Shown: positions 15,585-25,178, counted from the first letter of the stretch. The stretch is DNA of 64,000 nt from CAZXPY01 sp964643435 (GCA_964643435.1 CAZXPY010000002.1:76551-140550); one strand, 5' to 3'. Notes: generated by a model from the sequence alone, not told the origin. Translations and numbers: made by a program.

Positions 15585-17619
15585 AGCTTGGTGGTTCGGG
15601 AGGACGTTGCCACGAAGCCCATTTACACTTTGGAAAATTTGCACAACCAAAAAACTCTCGTCCTTTTTTGGTACGTTTTATTATCATATCACCGCCGTCT
15701 TGCGGGCATTTTTGACCCTCAACTTTTTCTTCAAAGCTTTTGGTAAATTTATGCTCTGGGTACTTTTCACAAGCTAAAAACTTTCCGTATGGACCATAAC
15801 GGATAACTAGAGGATGCCCCTGATCGCATTTTTCGGAGGTGAGCTCGGCAAAGATTTTCACCCTTTCACTCTCTTTAGTTACCGAATCTAGCCGTTCTTC
15901 AAAGGGATCAAAAAAATCCTTTATCACCGGAACCCATTTTTTCCGGCCGTTAGCAATTTCGTCGAGATCGTCCTCCATTTTAGCCGTAAAATTTAAATCG
16001 ACTATTTTTTCAAAATTAGCCGCTAAAAAATCATTAACAGCGCTACCAAGCGGCGTGGGTCGAAAACGACGATCTTCCAGTTCCACATAATCTCGTTCTA
16101 AAACAACGGAAATTATTGGTGCATAAGTTGACGGTCGGCCAATTTCTTTTTCCTCAAGGGTTTTAATTAAAGTTGCTTCTGAATAACGCGGTGGCGGTTC
16201 GGTTTCTTTTTCTTCGTAAAAAAGATTTTTAACTTGTAATTTGGCGCCGACTTTTAGTGGTGGCAAATTAAATTCATCTTCCTTATCTTCCCAAACTCTT
16301 TTCCAACCAGCAAACTGTAATTTCGAACCAACTGCCTTAAATTCAAATTCACCCGCAAAGATTGCTAAGTTCATTTGGTAATAAACTGCATCACTCATTT
16401 GAGTAGCAACCGTCCTCTTCCAAATCAGACTATAGAGCTTCTTATGATCATTTGACATTTGGATTTTATCATTTGTAATTTCTACATTCGTGGGTCTGAT
16501 TGCCTCGTGGGCTTCTTGGGCAACTTTTGATTTAGTTTTGTAAACGCGAACTGCCGGACTTAAATAATCTTTACCAAAATTTTTGTCAATAAAGGCTCTT
16601 AAGGAAGCAACCGCGGCAGTATTCATATTGTAAGAGTCGGTTCGGTGGTACGTAATTAGGCCTTCTTCGTATAAATCTTGGGCGATTTTCATTGTTTTCT
16701 TACTTGTCCAACCCAAAAAATTAACGCCAGAGGCGGCAAGATTGGGGGTGTTAAACGGCGGGTAAGGACTTCTTTTAGTGGTTTTTTCTTCGATGTCTTT
16801 AACAATAAAATCTTTTGGCTCCAGTTCACTAAGCATCTTTTTGGCCTGCGCTTCTGTTTCCGCCTTGGTAATTGTCACCACGTAGTTTGAACCGTCAAAA
16901 AGTTGGTATTGCTTTTTCTCTTCAAAATCTTCTCCATTCACTTTGAACAAGGACGCATTAAAGGGCTGGTTTTTAGAGGAAAGAGAGGCAATAAACGCAT
17001 AAAATTTAATCGATTCAAAATTGCTTCGCTCTCTTTCCCGCTCAACAATCAGACGAAGCACGACCGATTGGACTCTTCCTGCCGAAAGACCAACTTTTAC
17101 TTTCTTCCAAAGAAGGGGCGAGAGTTTGTAACCCACCAATCGGTCAAGAACGCGTCGGGCTTGTTGAGCGTCTATTAGGTTAAAATCTAAGCTTCTCGGA
17201 CTTTTCAGAGCCTCAAGGATAGCATCCCGAGTTATCTCGTGAAAAACAATTCTTTTTAAATTGTTATTTTGACTTTTGACTTTTGCGTCCGAAGGACCAA
17301 GCTTTGCTTCCTTTTTGCTTCCATCGATTATCTGGCTGATGTGCCAGGCAATTGCCTCCCCTTCTCTATCTGGATCAGTCGCTAGAATGATTTCGTCGGC
17401 TTTTTTTGAGGCTTCTTTAAGAAAATCGACGATTTTCTTTTTATCGGCTGGTATAACGTATTGCGGCTCAAAATTTTTGTCCGTATCAACTCCTAATTTT
17501 GATTTTGGCAGATCACGGACATGACCCATCGAAGCTTCGATTTTGTAATCGTCACCCAAAAATCGGGAAAGGGTACGGGCTTTAGTCGGACTCTCTACAA
17601 TCACTAGTTTTTTAGACAT
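15568..17619 (-). CDS. topA: DNA topoisomerase I
   Basis: Type IA topoisomerase that relaxes negative supercoils. Toprim (LVIVESPTKA, DPDREGEAIAWH), the active-site tyrosine region (LITYHRTDSYNM), QEAHEAIRPT and GRPSTYAPI are all present. The C-terminal region has one clear CxC-type zinc ribbon (CPQDGGDMII...FFGCANFPKCKW) and a partial earlier one. Length 683, shorter than E. coli (865). Two oddities inside the gene are low-complexity KVKSQNNN (near 17270) and ITNDKIQMSND (near 16460) peptides, which look like in-frame A/T-rich repeat insertions. The start has a -10-like TATAAC about twelve bases upstream. Confidence 0.95.
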   Translation of the reverse strand: MSKKLVIVESPTKARTLSRFLGDDYKIEASMGHVRDLPKSKLGVDTDKNFEPQYVIPADKKKIVDFLKEASKKADEIILATDPDREGEAIAWHISQIIDGSKKEAKLGPSDAKVKSQNNNLKRIVFHEITRDAILEALKSPRSLDFNLIDAQQARRVLDRLVGYKLSPLLWKKVKVGLSAGRVQSVVLRLIVERERERSNFESIKFYAFIASLSSKNQPFNASLFKVNGEDFEEKKQYQLFDGSNYVVTITKAETEAQAKKMLSELEPKDFIVKDIEEKTTKRSPYPPFNTPNLAASGVNFLGWTSKKTMKIAQDLYEEGLITYHRTDSYNMNTAAVASLRAFIDKNFGKDYLSPAVRVYKTKSKVAQEAHEAIRPTNVEITNDKIQMSNDHKKLYSLIWKRTVATQMSDAVYYQMNLAIFAGEFEFKAVGSKLQFAGWKRVWEDKEDEFNLPPLKVGAKLQVKNLFYEEKETEPPPRYSEATLIKTLEEKEIGRPSTYAPIISVVLERDYVELEDRRFRPTPLGSAVNDFLAANFEKIVDLNFTAKMEDDLDEIANGRKKWVPVIKDFFDPFEERLDSVTKESERVKIFAELTSEKCDQGHPLVIRYGPYGKFLACEKYPEHKFTKSFEEKVEGQKCPQDGGDMIIKRTKKGREFFGCANFPKCKWASWQRPPEPPSLTKTP

Positions 17620-17769
17620 AATCTTTTTAATGTTATAGCATTCCTCATAATCAAATCAACTTATACCCAAACAGATAGAAAAACTGTTAGGGAAATACGT
17701 TGCGTCTACACTTGCACCTTACAGGTGTCAAGCTGAAGACTTTGTAAATAAGGAGAAGGCAGTGCGAAA

Positions 17770-17801
17770 AGAAAAACCGCTTCTTCTGTCCTAGAAGCGG
17801 T
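17770..17801 (-). terminator. Intrinsic terminator of the 88-residue gene
   Basis: ACCGCTTCT (17776-17784) pairs with AGAAGCGGT (17793-17801); five Ts follow on the minus strand. The rest of 17620-17869 holds a short CACCT/AGGTG hairpin near 17720 and the topA promoter region, nothing more that I can see. Confidence 0.75.
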
Positions 17802-17869
17802 GGAAAACGCTAGACTTGATCAAAAATTCTTTCCGGATCGTAAGGTTCACCAGGAATATTCCCCTGCAT

Positions 17870-18136
17870 TCAAATATGTTCCCAACCTTTCTCGGTGATT
17901 TCCCATTTACCAGTACCCGATCTTACTATTAGACCGTACCTAAATAGTTTAAACAAGACCCCTAAAATATCTGAATCACTTTCTTCAACCAAGGTATGAA
18001 TGGTGCGGTTTTCAACTAACCACTCAGTTATCTCTTCAAGTGTTAATGGACCTAGCGCACTTTGAGATAATTCAAAGAAAACTCGTCTAGCTATGGTATC
18101 TTGTACCTGTTTTAAATCTATCCCCGTCGCAACCAT
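17870..18136 (-). CDS. Small winged-helix-like protein
   Basis: An 88-residue protein whose pattern (LTLEEITEWLVENRTIHTLV, then ILGVLFKLFRYGLIVRSGTGKWEITEKGW) reads like a winged helix: helices followed by a beta-wing. This suggests nucleic-acid or protein binding but no named family. GGGAGGT lies before ATG 18136, and it has its own promoter (18172-18200) and terminator, so it forms an independent unit between topA and dprA. Confidence 0.65.
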   Translation of the reverse strand: MVATGIDLKQVQDTIARRVFFELSQSALGPLTLEEITEWLVENRTIHTLVEESDSDILGVLFKLFRYGLIVRSGTGKWEITEKGWEHI

Positions 18137-18171
18137 CTCTCAACCTCCCTTCTGATTGCTTGCTTAATTTA

Positions 18172-18200
18172 AGTTTACTGCTACAGAATATGGATGTCAA
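18172..18200 (-). promoter_or_regulatory. Promoter of the 88-residue winged-helix-like gene
   Basis: Minus strand: TTGACA (18200-18195), 17 bp, TAAACT (18177-18172), followed by an A/T-rich leader and the GGGAGGT ribosome-binding site. Confidence 0.65.
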
Positions 18201-18221
18201 ACCAAGTCTAACTTGATCAAA

Positions 18222-19316
18222 TCAGTTCTTAAGAGAATAGCTGCCCGAACCTAAGGACTTGATTTTTCCTTTAATTTCCAGAAGAGAAAGCAAAGAACCC
18301 ACACTTGCAGTTGCCAGTTTAGAAGCACGGGTAATCTCATCTAAATGCAGCGGACCGTCTTTTAGAAGATCCAAAATAATTTGTTCTTCTCGGTTATCGG
18401 CTTTTACCTCTTTCAATTTCCCGCCTTCGCTAAGGCTTCGGCGGGCAGGTAAATTTAATTCCTCTAGTATGTCACTAACACTCAAAACTAGTTTTGCCCC
18501 TTGTTTAATCAATTCGGCTGGACCTTTGGTTAGTTTTGAATACATTGGTCCGGGTACTGCAAAAACTTCTCGGCCCTGTTCGGCCGCGTGCCCAGCAGTT
18601 ATTAAAGAACCGCTATCTGACGCTGCCTCAGTAACTAAAACACCAAGAGAGAGACCGCTAATAATTCGGTTTCTAACGGGAAAATTTCCGGGAACTGAAG
18701 GGCTGTCCGGAGCAAATTCACTAACAACCGCTCCTCTACCTTGAGAAATTTCAATGGCTAATTTCTCGTTTTCACTAGGATAAATCATATTTAAGCCTCC
18801 GCCTAAAACCGCGATTGTTCTACCGCCGGCTTCTAGAGCGGCTTTGTGGGCAGTGGCGTCAACACCGCGGGCTAATCCGGAAACTATTGTGAACCTCGCG
18901 GCTACTAAATCGCGAACTAAAATTTCGGTTACTTCCCGACCGTAAGAGGTCATTTTTCTAGTCCCCACAACTGCCATTGCCAACTTATCTTCCTCTTTAA
19001 TTTCGCCCTTATAATAAAAAATAGGAGGAGCGTCGGTTATTTCTTTCAAGTTTTGGGGATAATTTTTATCCAATATCGTTAGCACTTTAATCTCTTGTTT
19101 GATAACGCTATTAAAATATCCCTCTACATCAAAACTTTTCCGGTAATTTATAAATCCCTTAAAAAGGGTCGGGGTTAATATTTTTACAAGGACCCTCTCC
19201 GGAGCTTTCCAAACACTACTAGCAGTCCCAAAATGTTTAAGTAAAACTTTAAAACGCACCGGCCCAATCCCCGGCGCGCTAGCTAGTGCAATAAAATATG
19301 GCAAATCTTTATTCAT
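18222..19316 (-). CDS. dprA: DNA-processing protein DprA
   Basis: Binds incoming single-stranded DNA and loads RecA in natural transformation. The Rossmann core shows VGTRKMTSYGREV, IVSGLARGVDATAHKAAL, TIAVLGGGLNMIYPSEN and VTEAASDSGSLITAGHAAEQGREVFAVPG. An N-terminal HhH/SAM-like part (APGIGPVRFKVLL) and a C-terminal winged helix are present. The linker LPARRSLSEGGK is encoded by a GC-rich palindrome (18420-18446) that looks like an inserted repeat. It overlaps guaA by eight bases. Together with comEA/comEC in this window it supports DNA uptake. Confidence 0.95.
   Translation of the reverse strand: MNKDLPYFIALASAPGIGPVRFKVLLKHFGTASSVWKAPERVLVKILTPTLFKGFINYRKSFDVEGYFNSVIKQEIKVLTILDKNYPQNLKEITDAPPIFYYKGEIKEEDKLAMAVVGTRKMTSYGREVTEILVRDLVAARFTIVSGLARGVDATAHKAALEAGGRTIAVLGGGLNMIYPSENEKLAIEISQGRGAVVSEFAPDSPSVPGNFPVRNRIISGLSLGVLVTEAASDSGSLITAGHAAEQGREVFAVPGPMYSKLTKGPAELIKQGAKLVLSVSDILEELNLPARRSLSEGGKLKEVKADNREEQIILDLLKDGPLHLDEITRASKLATASVGSLLSLLEIKGKIKSLGSGSYSLKN
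18420..18446. repeat. GC-rich palindromic cassette inside dprA
   Basis: CCCGCC and GGCGGG arms enclose TTCGCTAAGGCTTC. It stands out in base composition from the rest of dprA and is translated in frame as part of a linker. Related hairpins occur in leuS and beside the tRNAs. Confidence 0.6.
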
Positions 19317-20826
19317 ACTCTATAGTCGCGGGTGGTTTTTGGGTAATATCGTAAACCACCCGGTTTACTCCTTTAACTTCGTTAACGATACGAGACGAAA
19401 TTTTTTCCAATAAATCGAACGGCATCTTAAACCAATCGGCCGTCATACCGTCGGTGCTGGTAACTGCCCGCAGGCTTATTATATACTGATAAGTTCGTAC
19501 ATCACCCATTACCCCAACACTTTTTACTGGCAGAAGAGCGGCAAAAGCCTGCCAAATCTTATCATAGAGATTCGCTTTATTCAGTTCTTCGATATAAATC
19601 ACGTCAGCTTCTCGTAATATTGCTAATCTTTCTTTTGTTACCTCTCCCAAAACTCTTATTACGAGTCCAGGACCAGGAAAAGGATGGCGCCAAAGCCGTT
19701 CTATTGGTAAACCCAAAGCTTTTCCGATCTCCCTTACTTCGTCTTTATAAAATTCTTTTAGGGGCTCGATTATTTTAAATTTAATATTTTTTGGGATTAT
19801 TAGGTTATGATGGCTTTTTATCTTTGCCGCTTGTTTAGAAGAGGCGGCTGATTCGATACGGTCTGGATAAATGGTCCCTTGAGCCAAAAACTTAATCCTT
19901 TCTTTCTTTCCAAGTTTACTACCCTCTTTAGTAAAAACTTCGATAAATGTCTTGCCAATAATTTTACGTTTTTTCTCTGGATCGACTATTCCTTTTAGCT
20001 TTTTCAAAAACAGGCTCGAAGCGTCTACAAACCGGAAATTTTTGAATTTCAAGCTTTTGAATAACCCTTTTACCTCTTCCACTTCCCCAACTCGTAACAA
20101 ACCGCTATCGACAAATACTGGATAGATCTTTTCGCCAACCGCCATGTGAATTAATCTTACCGCAACCAACGAGTCGACTCCGCCAGAAACTGCAATTAAA
20201 ACTTTTTCGCTACCTACCTCCTCTCTAATCTCTTTAATTAATCTAGTAATTTGATCTTTTATCCGCCAATTTCGTTTTTCCCCACAGAGGGTAATGAAGT
20301 TCTCCAGGATTTTGAGACCGTTTTCGGTATGAACTACTTCGGGGTGAAATTGCAGGGCAAATATCCGACCGTTTTCATAAGCAGCTATTGGGCAATTTTG
20401 GGAAATTGCAGTTACCTTGAATCCAACTGGCAACTTCACCACTTGGTCTCCGTGAGAAAGCCATACCTTTTGTTCTTTAGCAAGAGCTGCAAAAAGTGGG
20501 CTACGACCGACGATCTGTATAGACTCTCGACCATACTCACGAGTACTACTTGGTTCAACCCTACCACCCAACGCCTCGGCAAGAAATTGATGGCCGTAGC
20601 AAATCCCCAGAATTGGCACATTAAGTTTGATATTTGAAGTCAGGGTAGTTAACGAGTTTCTACCGTAGACTGATTGTGGACCCCCAGAAAGAATGATTCC
20701 TTTTAAATTCCCCATTCTGGAAAGTCGAGTCTGAGGTTGTAAAATTTCTGCCCGCCCACCTAATTGCCCAATCCTTTTAGCAATCAAATGGGTGTATTGG
20801 CTACCAAAATCTACTATCGCGATCAT
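19309..20826 (-). CDS. guaA: GMP synthase (glutamine-hydrolysing)
   Basis: Converts XMP to GMP. N-terminal class I amidotransferase with the nucleophile in GICYGHQF and the His/Glu pair in LQFHPEVVHT; then the ATP pyrophosphatase PP-loop AVSGGVDSLVAVR, the HHNL segment, and the C-terminal dimerisation domain ending KPPATIEYE. Length 505, normal. No other purine genes are nearby, so it is probably used with salvaged bases (inference). Confidence 0.96.
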   Translation of the reverse strand: MIAIVDFGSQYTHLIAKRIGQLGGRAEILQPQTRLSRMGNLKGIILSGGPQSVYGRNSLTTLTSNIKLNVPILGICYGHQFLAEALGGRVEPSSTREYGRESIQIVGRSPLFAALAKEQKVWLSHGDQVVKLPVGFKVTAISQNCPIAAYENGRIFALQFHPEVVHTENGLKILENFITLCGEKRNWRIKDQITRLIKEIREEVGSEKVLIAVSGGVDSLVAVRLIHMAVGEKIYPVFVDSGLLRVGEVEEVKGLFKSLKFKNFRFVDASSLFLKKLKGIVDPEKKRKIIGKTFIEVFTKEGSKLGKKERIKFLAQGTIYPDRIESAASSKQAAKIKSHHNLIIPKNIKFKIIEPLKEFYKDEVREIGKALGLPIERLWRHPFPGPGLVIRVLGEVTKERLAILREADVIYIEELNKANLYDKIWQAFAALLPVKSVGVMGDVRTYQYIISLRAVTSTDGMTADWFKMPFDLLEKISSRIVNEVKGVNRVVYDITQKPPATIEYE

Positions 20827-20846
20827 AGAAGAATTTTACTATTCGT

Positions 20847-22724
20847 TTAACGATTAGAAAAGTACTCTTCGAGGATCTTGCGGACAACTGGCGCCGCCAC
20901 GTTAGAACCTTCACCACCGTGCTCCACTAAAACAGTAACAACAATTTCGGGTTTTTCATACGGTGCAAAAGCCGTAAACCAAGCGTGGGGTTTACCACTT
21001 GGAACTTCAGAGGTGCCGGTTTTACCCGCGGTTGCTACTTTAAAATCAAAAAAGGGCCAAGCAGTTCCGCCAGTCTCGGCGGCCTTTCTCATCCCTTCTC
21101 TAATCAATTTAAGGTTTTCTTCTTTAACAAAATTTTCTTTGTTAATAACCGCCGCATCGGTTTTTAAAATTTGGGGCTGAATTATTTTTCCGCCGTTTGC
21201 GATAGCCGATGTAAAGACGGCAATCTGCATTGGCGTTGTCAAAAGATCTCCTTGACCAATCGCCATATTTAAAGTATTACCGGGAAACCAAGGTTCTCCT
21301 TTATTTTCTAATTTCCAATTTTCCGTTGGCACTAAACCTTTTTGTTCGCCAATTAAATTTACGCCCGTTTTTTCTCCTAAACCAAAGGCTACCGCGAAAT
21401 CCTGCAAAAGTTTTTCGCCAAGAATTTGGCCAACTCTAAAGAAAAAAGTATCGTTACTGCGGGCGATTGCCCGAGTAATTTCCAATTCACCTTCAGTTTT
21501 TCCGTATTGGGAAAAATACCAATTTTTAAAAGTAGTGTCTCCGAGGGTAATAAAACCAGTGTCGAGAATCTTAGTATCAGCGGAAAGTTTTCCAGTTTCT
21601 AAACCGGCCGCCGCCGTAACTAACTTAAAAGTTGATCCTGGCGGGTAACTAGAGGAAATACTTCTATTTATGAAGGGACGATTCGGGTCTGAAGCTAGTT
21701 TTTGGTACTCTTCTTCACTTAATCCTTCACTTAATTTTTCAGAATCAAAGCTAGGTAAAGAAACTAGGCTTAGAATTTCTCCAGTTTTAATATTTAAAAC
21801 AACGGCTACTCCTGCGCTACCACCTACTTCGCTCATCTCTTCTTCCAAAAACTGGTAGGCCTTTTTTTGAAGATTTAGATTTAAACTTAAAGTCAGGTCA
21901 GAGCCGGTTTTTGGCTTTTGTTTGTAAATTACACCTTCTTTTTTCCCAGCAGCATCAACTTTTATCAGTTCATAACCGTTTATTCCCCTTAAGCTAGTAT
22001 CATAAGCCTCCTCTACTCCAATCTTTCCAATATTATCACCAGCCCTAATTCCAACTTTCGCCCCAACCTTTAACTCCTCTTTGGAAATCTGACCCACGTA
22101 ACCAACAAGATGGGAGGTAACCATAGGGTCCGTGTATTTACGTAGAGCTACTACCTCAACACTAATCCCCGGGTAATCCTTTTCATTAACAATAAAAGTT
22201 ATTGTCTTTTCTCGCTCAACGTCGGCTTTTATAGTAACTATTTTGTCGCCTTCTAATTTTCTCAAGATTTCTTCGGAAGACGTGTCTAAAAGTTTACTCA
22301 AGGATCTGGCGATTTCTTCCTTTTTTTCTTTTGGAATTAAGGTAGGATCGGCTACCATTCTGAAAGCTGGTTTATTTGAAGCTAAAATATTACCCTCTCG
22401 GTCGTATATTATCCCTCTGGGGGCATAGATTATTCTTGAATAGGAGCGATTACCCAATGCCTTTGCTAAAAAAGTTTGGCCTTCTAAGATTTGGAGCGCA
22501 AATAATCTCGTCAAAAGGACGGCGAAAAAAACCACGCCGGTTGTATAGATCGGCACCAAACGCCATCTGGAAATATAAGTTTTTCTTCCGGTGTAAGGAT
22601 CGGCTCCAACTAAAGAATCTTGCCAAAGACGGCTTTGGTTCAAGGATTCTTCAGTGATTTTATTTCTCTCCGGTTTAAATTTTTCGTAGAATACTGAAAA
22701 ACCCTTACCTAAATTTATTTTCAT
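20847..22724 (-). CDS. mrdA: Penicillin-binding protein 2 (elongasome transpeptidase)
   Basis: Class B PBP of the rod-shape system. One N-terminal transmembrane helix (about 50-72), the dimerisation domain (NRSYSRIIYAPRGIIYDREGNILASNKP), then the transpeptidase with SSYPPGSTFK (active Ser in the SxxK motif), RSNDTFF (SxN) and AGKTGTSEVP (KTG). It cross-links periplasmic peptidoglycan. Length 625. It overlaps mreD by four bases, consistent with the mreBCD-mrdA order. Confidence 0.94.
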   Translation of the reverse strand: MKINLGKGFSVFYEKFKPERNKITEESLNQSRLWQDSLVGADPYTGRKTYISRWRLVPIYTTGVVFFAVLLTRLFALQILEGQTFLAKALGNRSYSRIIYAPRGIIYDREGNILASNKPAFRMVADPTLIPKEKKEEIARSLSKLLDTSSEEILRKLEGDKIVTIKADVEREKTITFIVNEKDYPGISVEVVALRKYTDPMVTSHLVGYVGQISKEELKVGAKVGIRAGDNIGKIGVEEAYDTSLRGINGYELIKVDAAGKKEGVIYKQKPKTGSDLTLSLNLNLQKKAYQFLEEEMSEVGGSAGVAVVLNIKTGEILSLVSLPSFDSEKLSEGLSEEEYQKLASDPNRPFINRSISSSYPPGSTFKLVTAAAGLETGKLSADTKILDTGFITLGDTTFKNWYFSQYGKTEGELEITRAIARSNDTFFFRVGQILGEKLLQDFAVAFGLGEKTGVNLIGEQKGLVPTENWKLENKGEPWFPGNTLNMAIGQGDLLTTPMQIAVFTSAIANGGKIIQPQILKTDAAVINKENFVKEENLKLIREGMRKAAETGGTAWPFFDFKVATAGKTGTSEVPSGKPHAWFTAFAPYEKPEIVVTVLVEHGGEGSNVAAPVVRKILEEYFSNR

Positions 22725-23065
22725 ATCAAACTAAGATTTACCAATATTCGCAGTAAAACCTCCCATAAAGGAATTGAAAGTAAACTTAAAACAAAAAATT
22801 GCTTCCGGTTGAAAACAAAATTAGACTTTACGGCTTCAAGAAGCAGAAAAATTAAGGAGTAAGCGATCAAATTAACTCCTAGGGGCAAACCGGAAACTAA
22901 ATCCAGGAAAAAAGTGCTAAAAATAATTAGGACGAGCATTGATTGGGTTGATAATTTCTCCTTTATATATATTAAAAAGAGTAAACCGAAATTTATCGGT
23001 AAAATTATCACCTGAAGAACGGCCGCAAAAACCATAAATGGCGCGTAAAGTAAAAAACCTTTCAT
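22721..23065 (-). CDS. mreD: MreD-like membrane protein
   Basis: A 114-residue polytopic protein with about four hydrophobic segments. The family is weakly conserved; the call rests on size, topology (LVSGLPLGVNLIAYSLIFLLLEAV resembles MreD) and position between mreC and the PBP2 gene. Shorter than E. coli MreD (162). Confidence 0.7.
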   Translation of the reverse strand: MKGFLLYAPFMVFAAVLQVIILPINFGLLFLIYIKEKLSTQSMLVLIIFSTFFLDLVSGLPLGVNLIAYSLIFLLLEAVKSNFVFNRKQFFVLSLLSIPLWEVLLRILVNLSLI

Positions 23066-23074
23066 TTTATTTAT

Positions 23075-23120
23075 AAAACAGGCTATGCCTTATTTTGCTT
23101 GCAAAACAGGCTATGCCTTA
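23075..23120. repeat. Two direct copies of an 18-base sequence between mreC and mreD
   Basis: AAAACAGGCTATGCCTTA occurs at 23075-23092 and 23103-23120, 28 bases apart; each contains the mini-hairpin AGGC-TAT-GCCT. The second copy holds the mreC stop codon. Confidence 0.8.
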
Positions 23121-23903
23121 CTTTTTTAAAATAAAGACTGTCTCCAATTTACTAAGATCTAGAAGTGGTTTTACCTTTGCTTCTTGAAAAAGTTCTTTTT
23201 CATTTTTGAAAACGTCTTTCACCTCACCTAAGACTAGATTAGCTTCCAAATCCCCTTCGCCAGTAGTTAATACTAGGTCTCCTTCTTGGAGCGTCTCTTC
23301 ATGTAAAACTTCTTTAAGCAGCAGTTGCGCCTGAAATTCTCCGGTTAAAATCCCTTTGGCCCCCCGATTTGTCTTAGCGGGGATTTTTGAATCAGGATCT
23401 AAGGGAAGTACTACTAAAGATTTTTTGGGAGAACCTTTAGCTATTTTACCAATAAAAATATTTTTTACGATTACTAAATCTCCGCTCGCAACTCCCTCCT
23501 CTTCTCCTTTATCAATCACTAAATACTTTTTGGTAGCGAGCGGTGAAAAACCGATTACTTTAGCAATTATCAGCTTTTTATTAGCTAACTGCTTAATTCC
23601 AAGTTGGGCTCTTAAAACAGAGTTTTCTTCTTCGGTAGTTTTTAATAGGGCATTTTCCGCTAAGAGAGTGGCGTTTTCTTCTTCAAGAACCGAAACGCCT
23701 CTTCTTAGGTTTTGGGCACTAGTAATAACTCCCGCTAACTGGTAGAGATCGTTTTTAACTTTAAGAGTAGCCGTTTGAAAGGGTATAAAAACTTTTGAAA
23801 TTGGTGTGACCAAAAAGTTGATTTTCTCTTTTGAATCGAGAATAAAGATCAGAAAACCTAAAATAAGTAAGACTAGAAAAATTCTAGAACCCGCGACTTT
23901 CAT
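23118..23903 (-). CDS. mreC: Rod-shape protein MreC
   Basis: A single N-terminal transmembrane helix (about 6-24), a coiled coil (about 70-100, VLEEENATLLAENALLKT) and the beta-barrel domain with VIGFSPLATKKYLVIDKGEEEGVASGDLVI. Links MreB filaments to PBP2 at the membrane. Length 261. It overlaps mreB by four bases. Confidence 0.9.
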   Translation of the reverse strand: MKVAGSRIFLVLLILGFLIFILDSKEKINFLVTPISKVFIPFQTATLKVKNDLYQLAGVITSAQNLRRGVSVLEEENATLLAENALLKTTEEENSVLRAQLGIKQLANKKLIIAKVIGFSPLATKKYLVIDKGEEEGVASGDLVIVKNIFIGKIAKGSPKKSLVVLPLDPDSKIPAKTNRGAKGILTGEFQAQLLLKEVLHEETLQEGDLVLTTGEGDLEANLVLGEVKDVFKNEKELFQEAKVKPLLDLSKLETVFILKK

Positions 23904-24892
23904 CCTAACCCGCCACTTACTCGAACTTTTTTAAGCAACTCAATATTCTCTAAAACCTTTCCCGAACCGCGGACTACACTTGTCAGGGGGTCGTCGTCCA
24001 AAATAACTTTTATTTTCGTTTCGGCTGCTAAAAATTCTGATAAACCCCGCAAAAGGGAACCACCACCGCTTAAAGTAATTCCATTTTCCAAAATATCACT
24101 AACCAGTTCCGGAGGAGTGGCTTCAATAATATCTTTAATTTCCTCAACAATTGTCCTAACAGTGTTACTAAGTGCTTCTCTTATTTCGCCGCTACTGACT
24201 AAAATTTTCGATGGTAACCCGCTAGCCAAATCACGACCGGCAAGGGTTTCTTTAGTTTCTTCTCCCGCCGAATACGCACTACCAATTTTAATTTTTATTT
24301 CTTCAGCGGTTCTTTCGCCAATTAGAAGATTATAGCGGGAACGGGCGTAAGAGACTATATCAGCATCCATCTCGTCTCCGGCAATTCTTATTGAGCGGTT
24401 AATAACAATACCACCTAAAGAAATAACCGCTATTTCGGTTGTGCCGCCACCAATATCAACAATCATCGACCCCATAGGTTCTTCAATCGGTAGACCACAA
24501 CCGATGGCTGCTGCCATTGGTTCTTCGATCAAATATGTTTCTCGGGCTCCTGAACGTAAGGTCGCGGTTTGGACGGCTCTTCTTTCTACTTCGGTAACTC
24601 CGGAGGGGATACTAACCACGATCCTAGGTCTTGGTATTTTTGGAAATCTACTGGGGTTAAAATGAACTTTGTTAATAAAATAACGCAGCATATCTTCAGT
24701 AACATCAAAATCCGAAATTACCCCGTCTTTCAAGGGCCGGACAGCGACAATAGAGGCTGGGGTCTTGCCGACCATTTTTTTAGCTTCAGCCCCGATTGCT
24801 AAAATTTGTTTTGTTTTTTTGTGGATCGCGACAACCGTTGGTTCGCGGATTAAAATACCTTTATTTTTGACAGTTACTAAGGTATTAGCGGT
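23900..24892 (-). CDS. mreB: Cell-shape actin MreB (first copy), N-terminus in a scaffold gap
   Basis: Bacterial actin that guides the elongasome. Visible from TANTLVTVKNKGILIREPTVVA: phosphate-1 region, VVSIPSGVTEVERRAV, IEEPMAAAIGCGLP, phosphate-2 DIGGGTTEIAVISLGG, the adenosine motif (LSGGGSLLRGLSEFLA). The first dozen or so residues, including the usual IDLG, and the start codon fall in the 100 Ns. It heads the mreB-mreC-mreD-mrdA-guaA-dprA run. A second mreB lies at 45790-46794. Confidence 0.93.
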   Translation of the reverse strand, partial: TANTLVTVKNKGILIREPTVVAIHKKTKQILAIGAEAKKMVGKTPASIVAVRPLKDGVISDFDVTEDMLRYFINKVHFNPSRFPKIPRPRIVVSIPSGVTEVERRAVQTATLRSGARETYLIEEPMAAAIGCGLPIEEPMGSMIVDIGGGTTEIAVISLGGIVINRSIRIAGDEMDADIVSYARSRYNLLIGERTAEEIKIKIGSAYSAGEETKETLAGRDLASGLPSKILVSSGEIREALSNTVRTIVEEIKDIIEATPPELVSDILENGITLSGGGSLLRGLSEFLAAETKIKVILDDDPLTSVVRGSGKVLENIELLKKVRVSGGLG

Positions 24893-24992
24893 NNNNNNNN
24901 NNNNNNNNNNNNNNNNNNNNNNNNNNNNNNNNNNNNNNNNNNNNNNNNNNNNNNNNNNNNNNNNNNNNNNNNNNNNNNNNNNNNNNNNNNNN
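24893..24992. other. 100-N scaffold gap
   Basis: Fixed-length gap hiding the start of mreB. The flanks do not overlap, unlike the gap at 6609-6708. Confidence 0.95.
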
Positions 24993-25087
24993 TAGTTTAG
25001 CACCTAAAATTGGCTCTTTCAATAAGGGGATTTTTGAAAGATATCTAAAACTACCTAATTAGTACTAAAAAATATCACAACAAAAAG

Positions 25088-25115
25088 AAAAACGACCCTT
25101 TCGAGTCGTTTTTCC
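25088..25115 (-). terminator. Bidirectional-looking intrinsic terminator
   Basis: AAACGAC and GTCGTTT arms with A-runs before and T-runs after, so either strand reads hairpin then Ts. It ends the minus-strand gene 25179-25745. Confidence 0.75.
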
Positions 25116-25178
25116 TCCCAAAGAATCCTTTAACAAGAACTCCTTAGGATATTGGCAAGAGGTAGACGAATGTTGTCG

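Noticed and set aside
15338..15777. Overlapping plus-strand ORFs of about 125 codons across the 10-N gap
   Set aside because: They run antisense over the end of topA, the gap breaks them, and no motif is visible.
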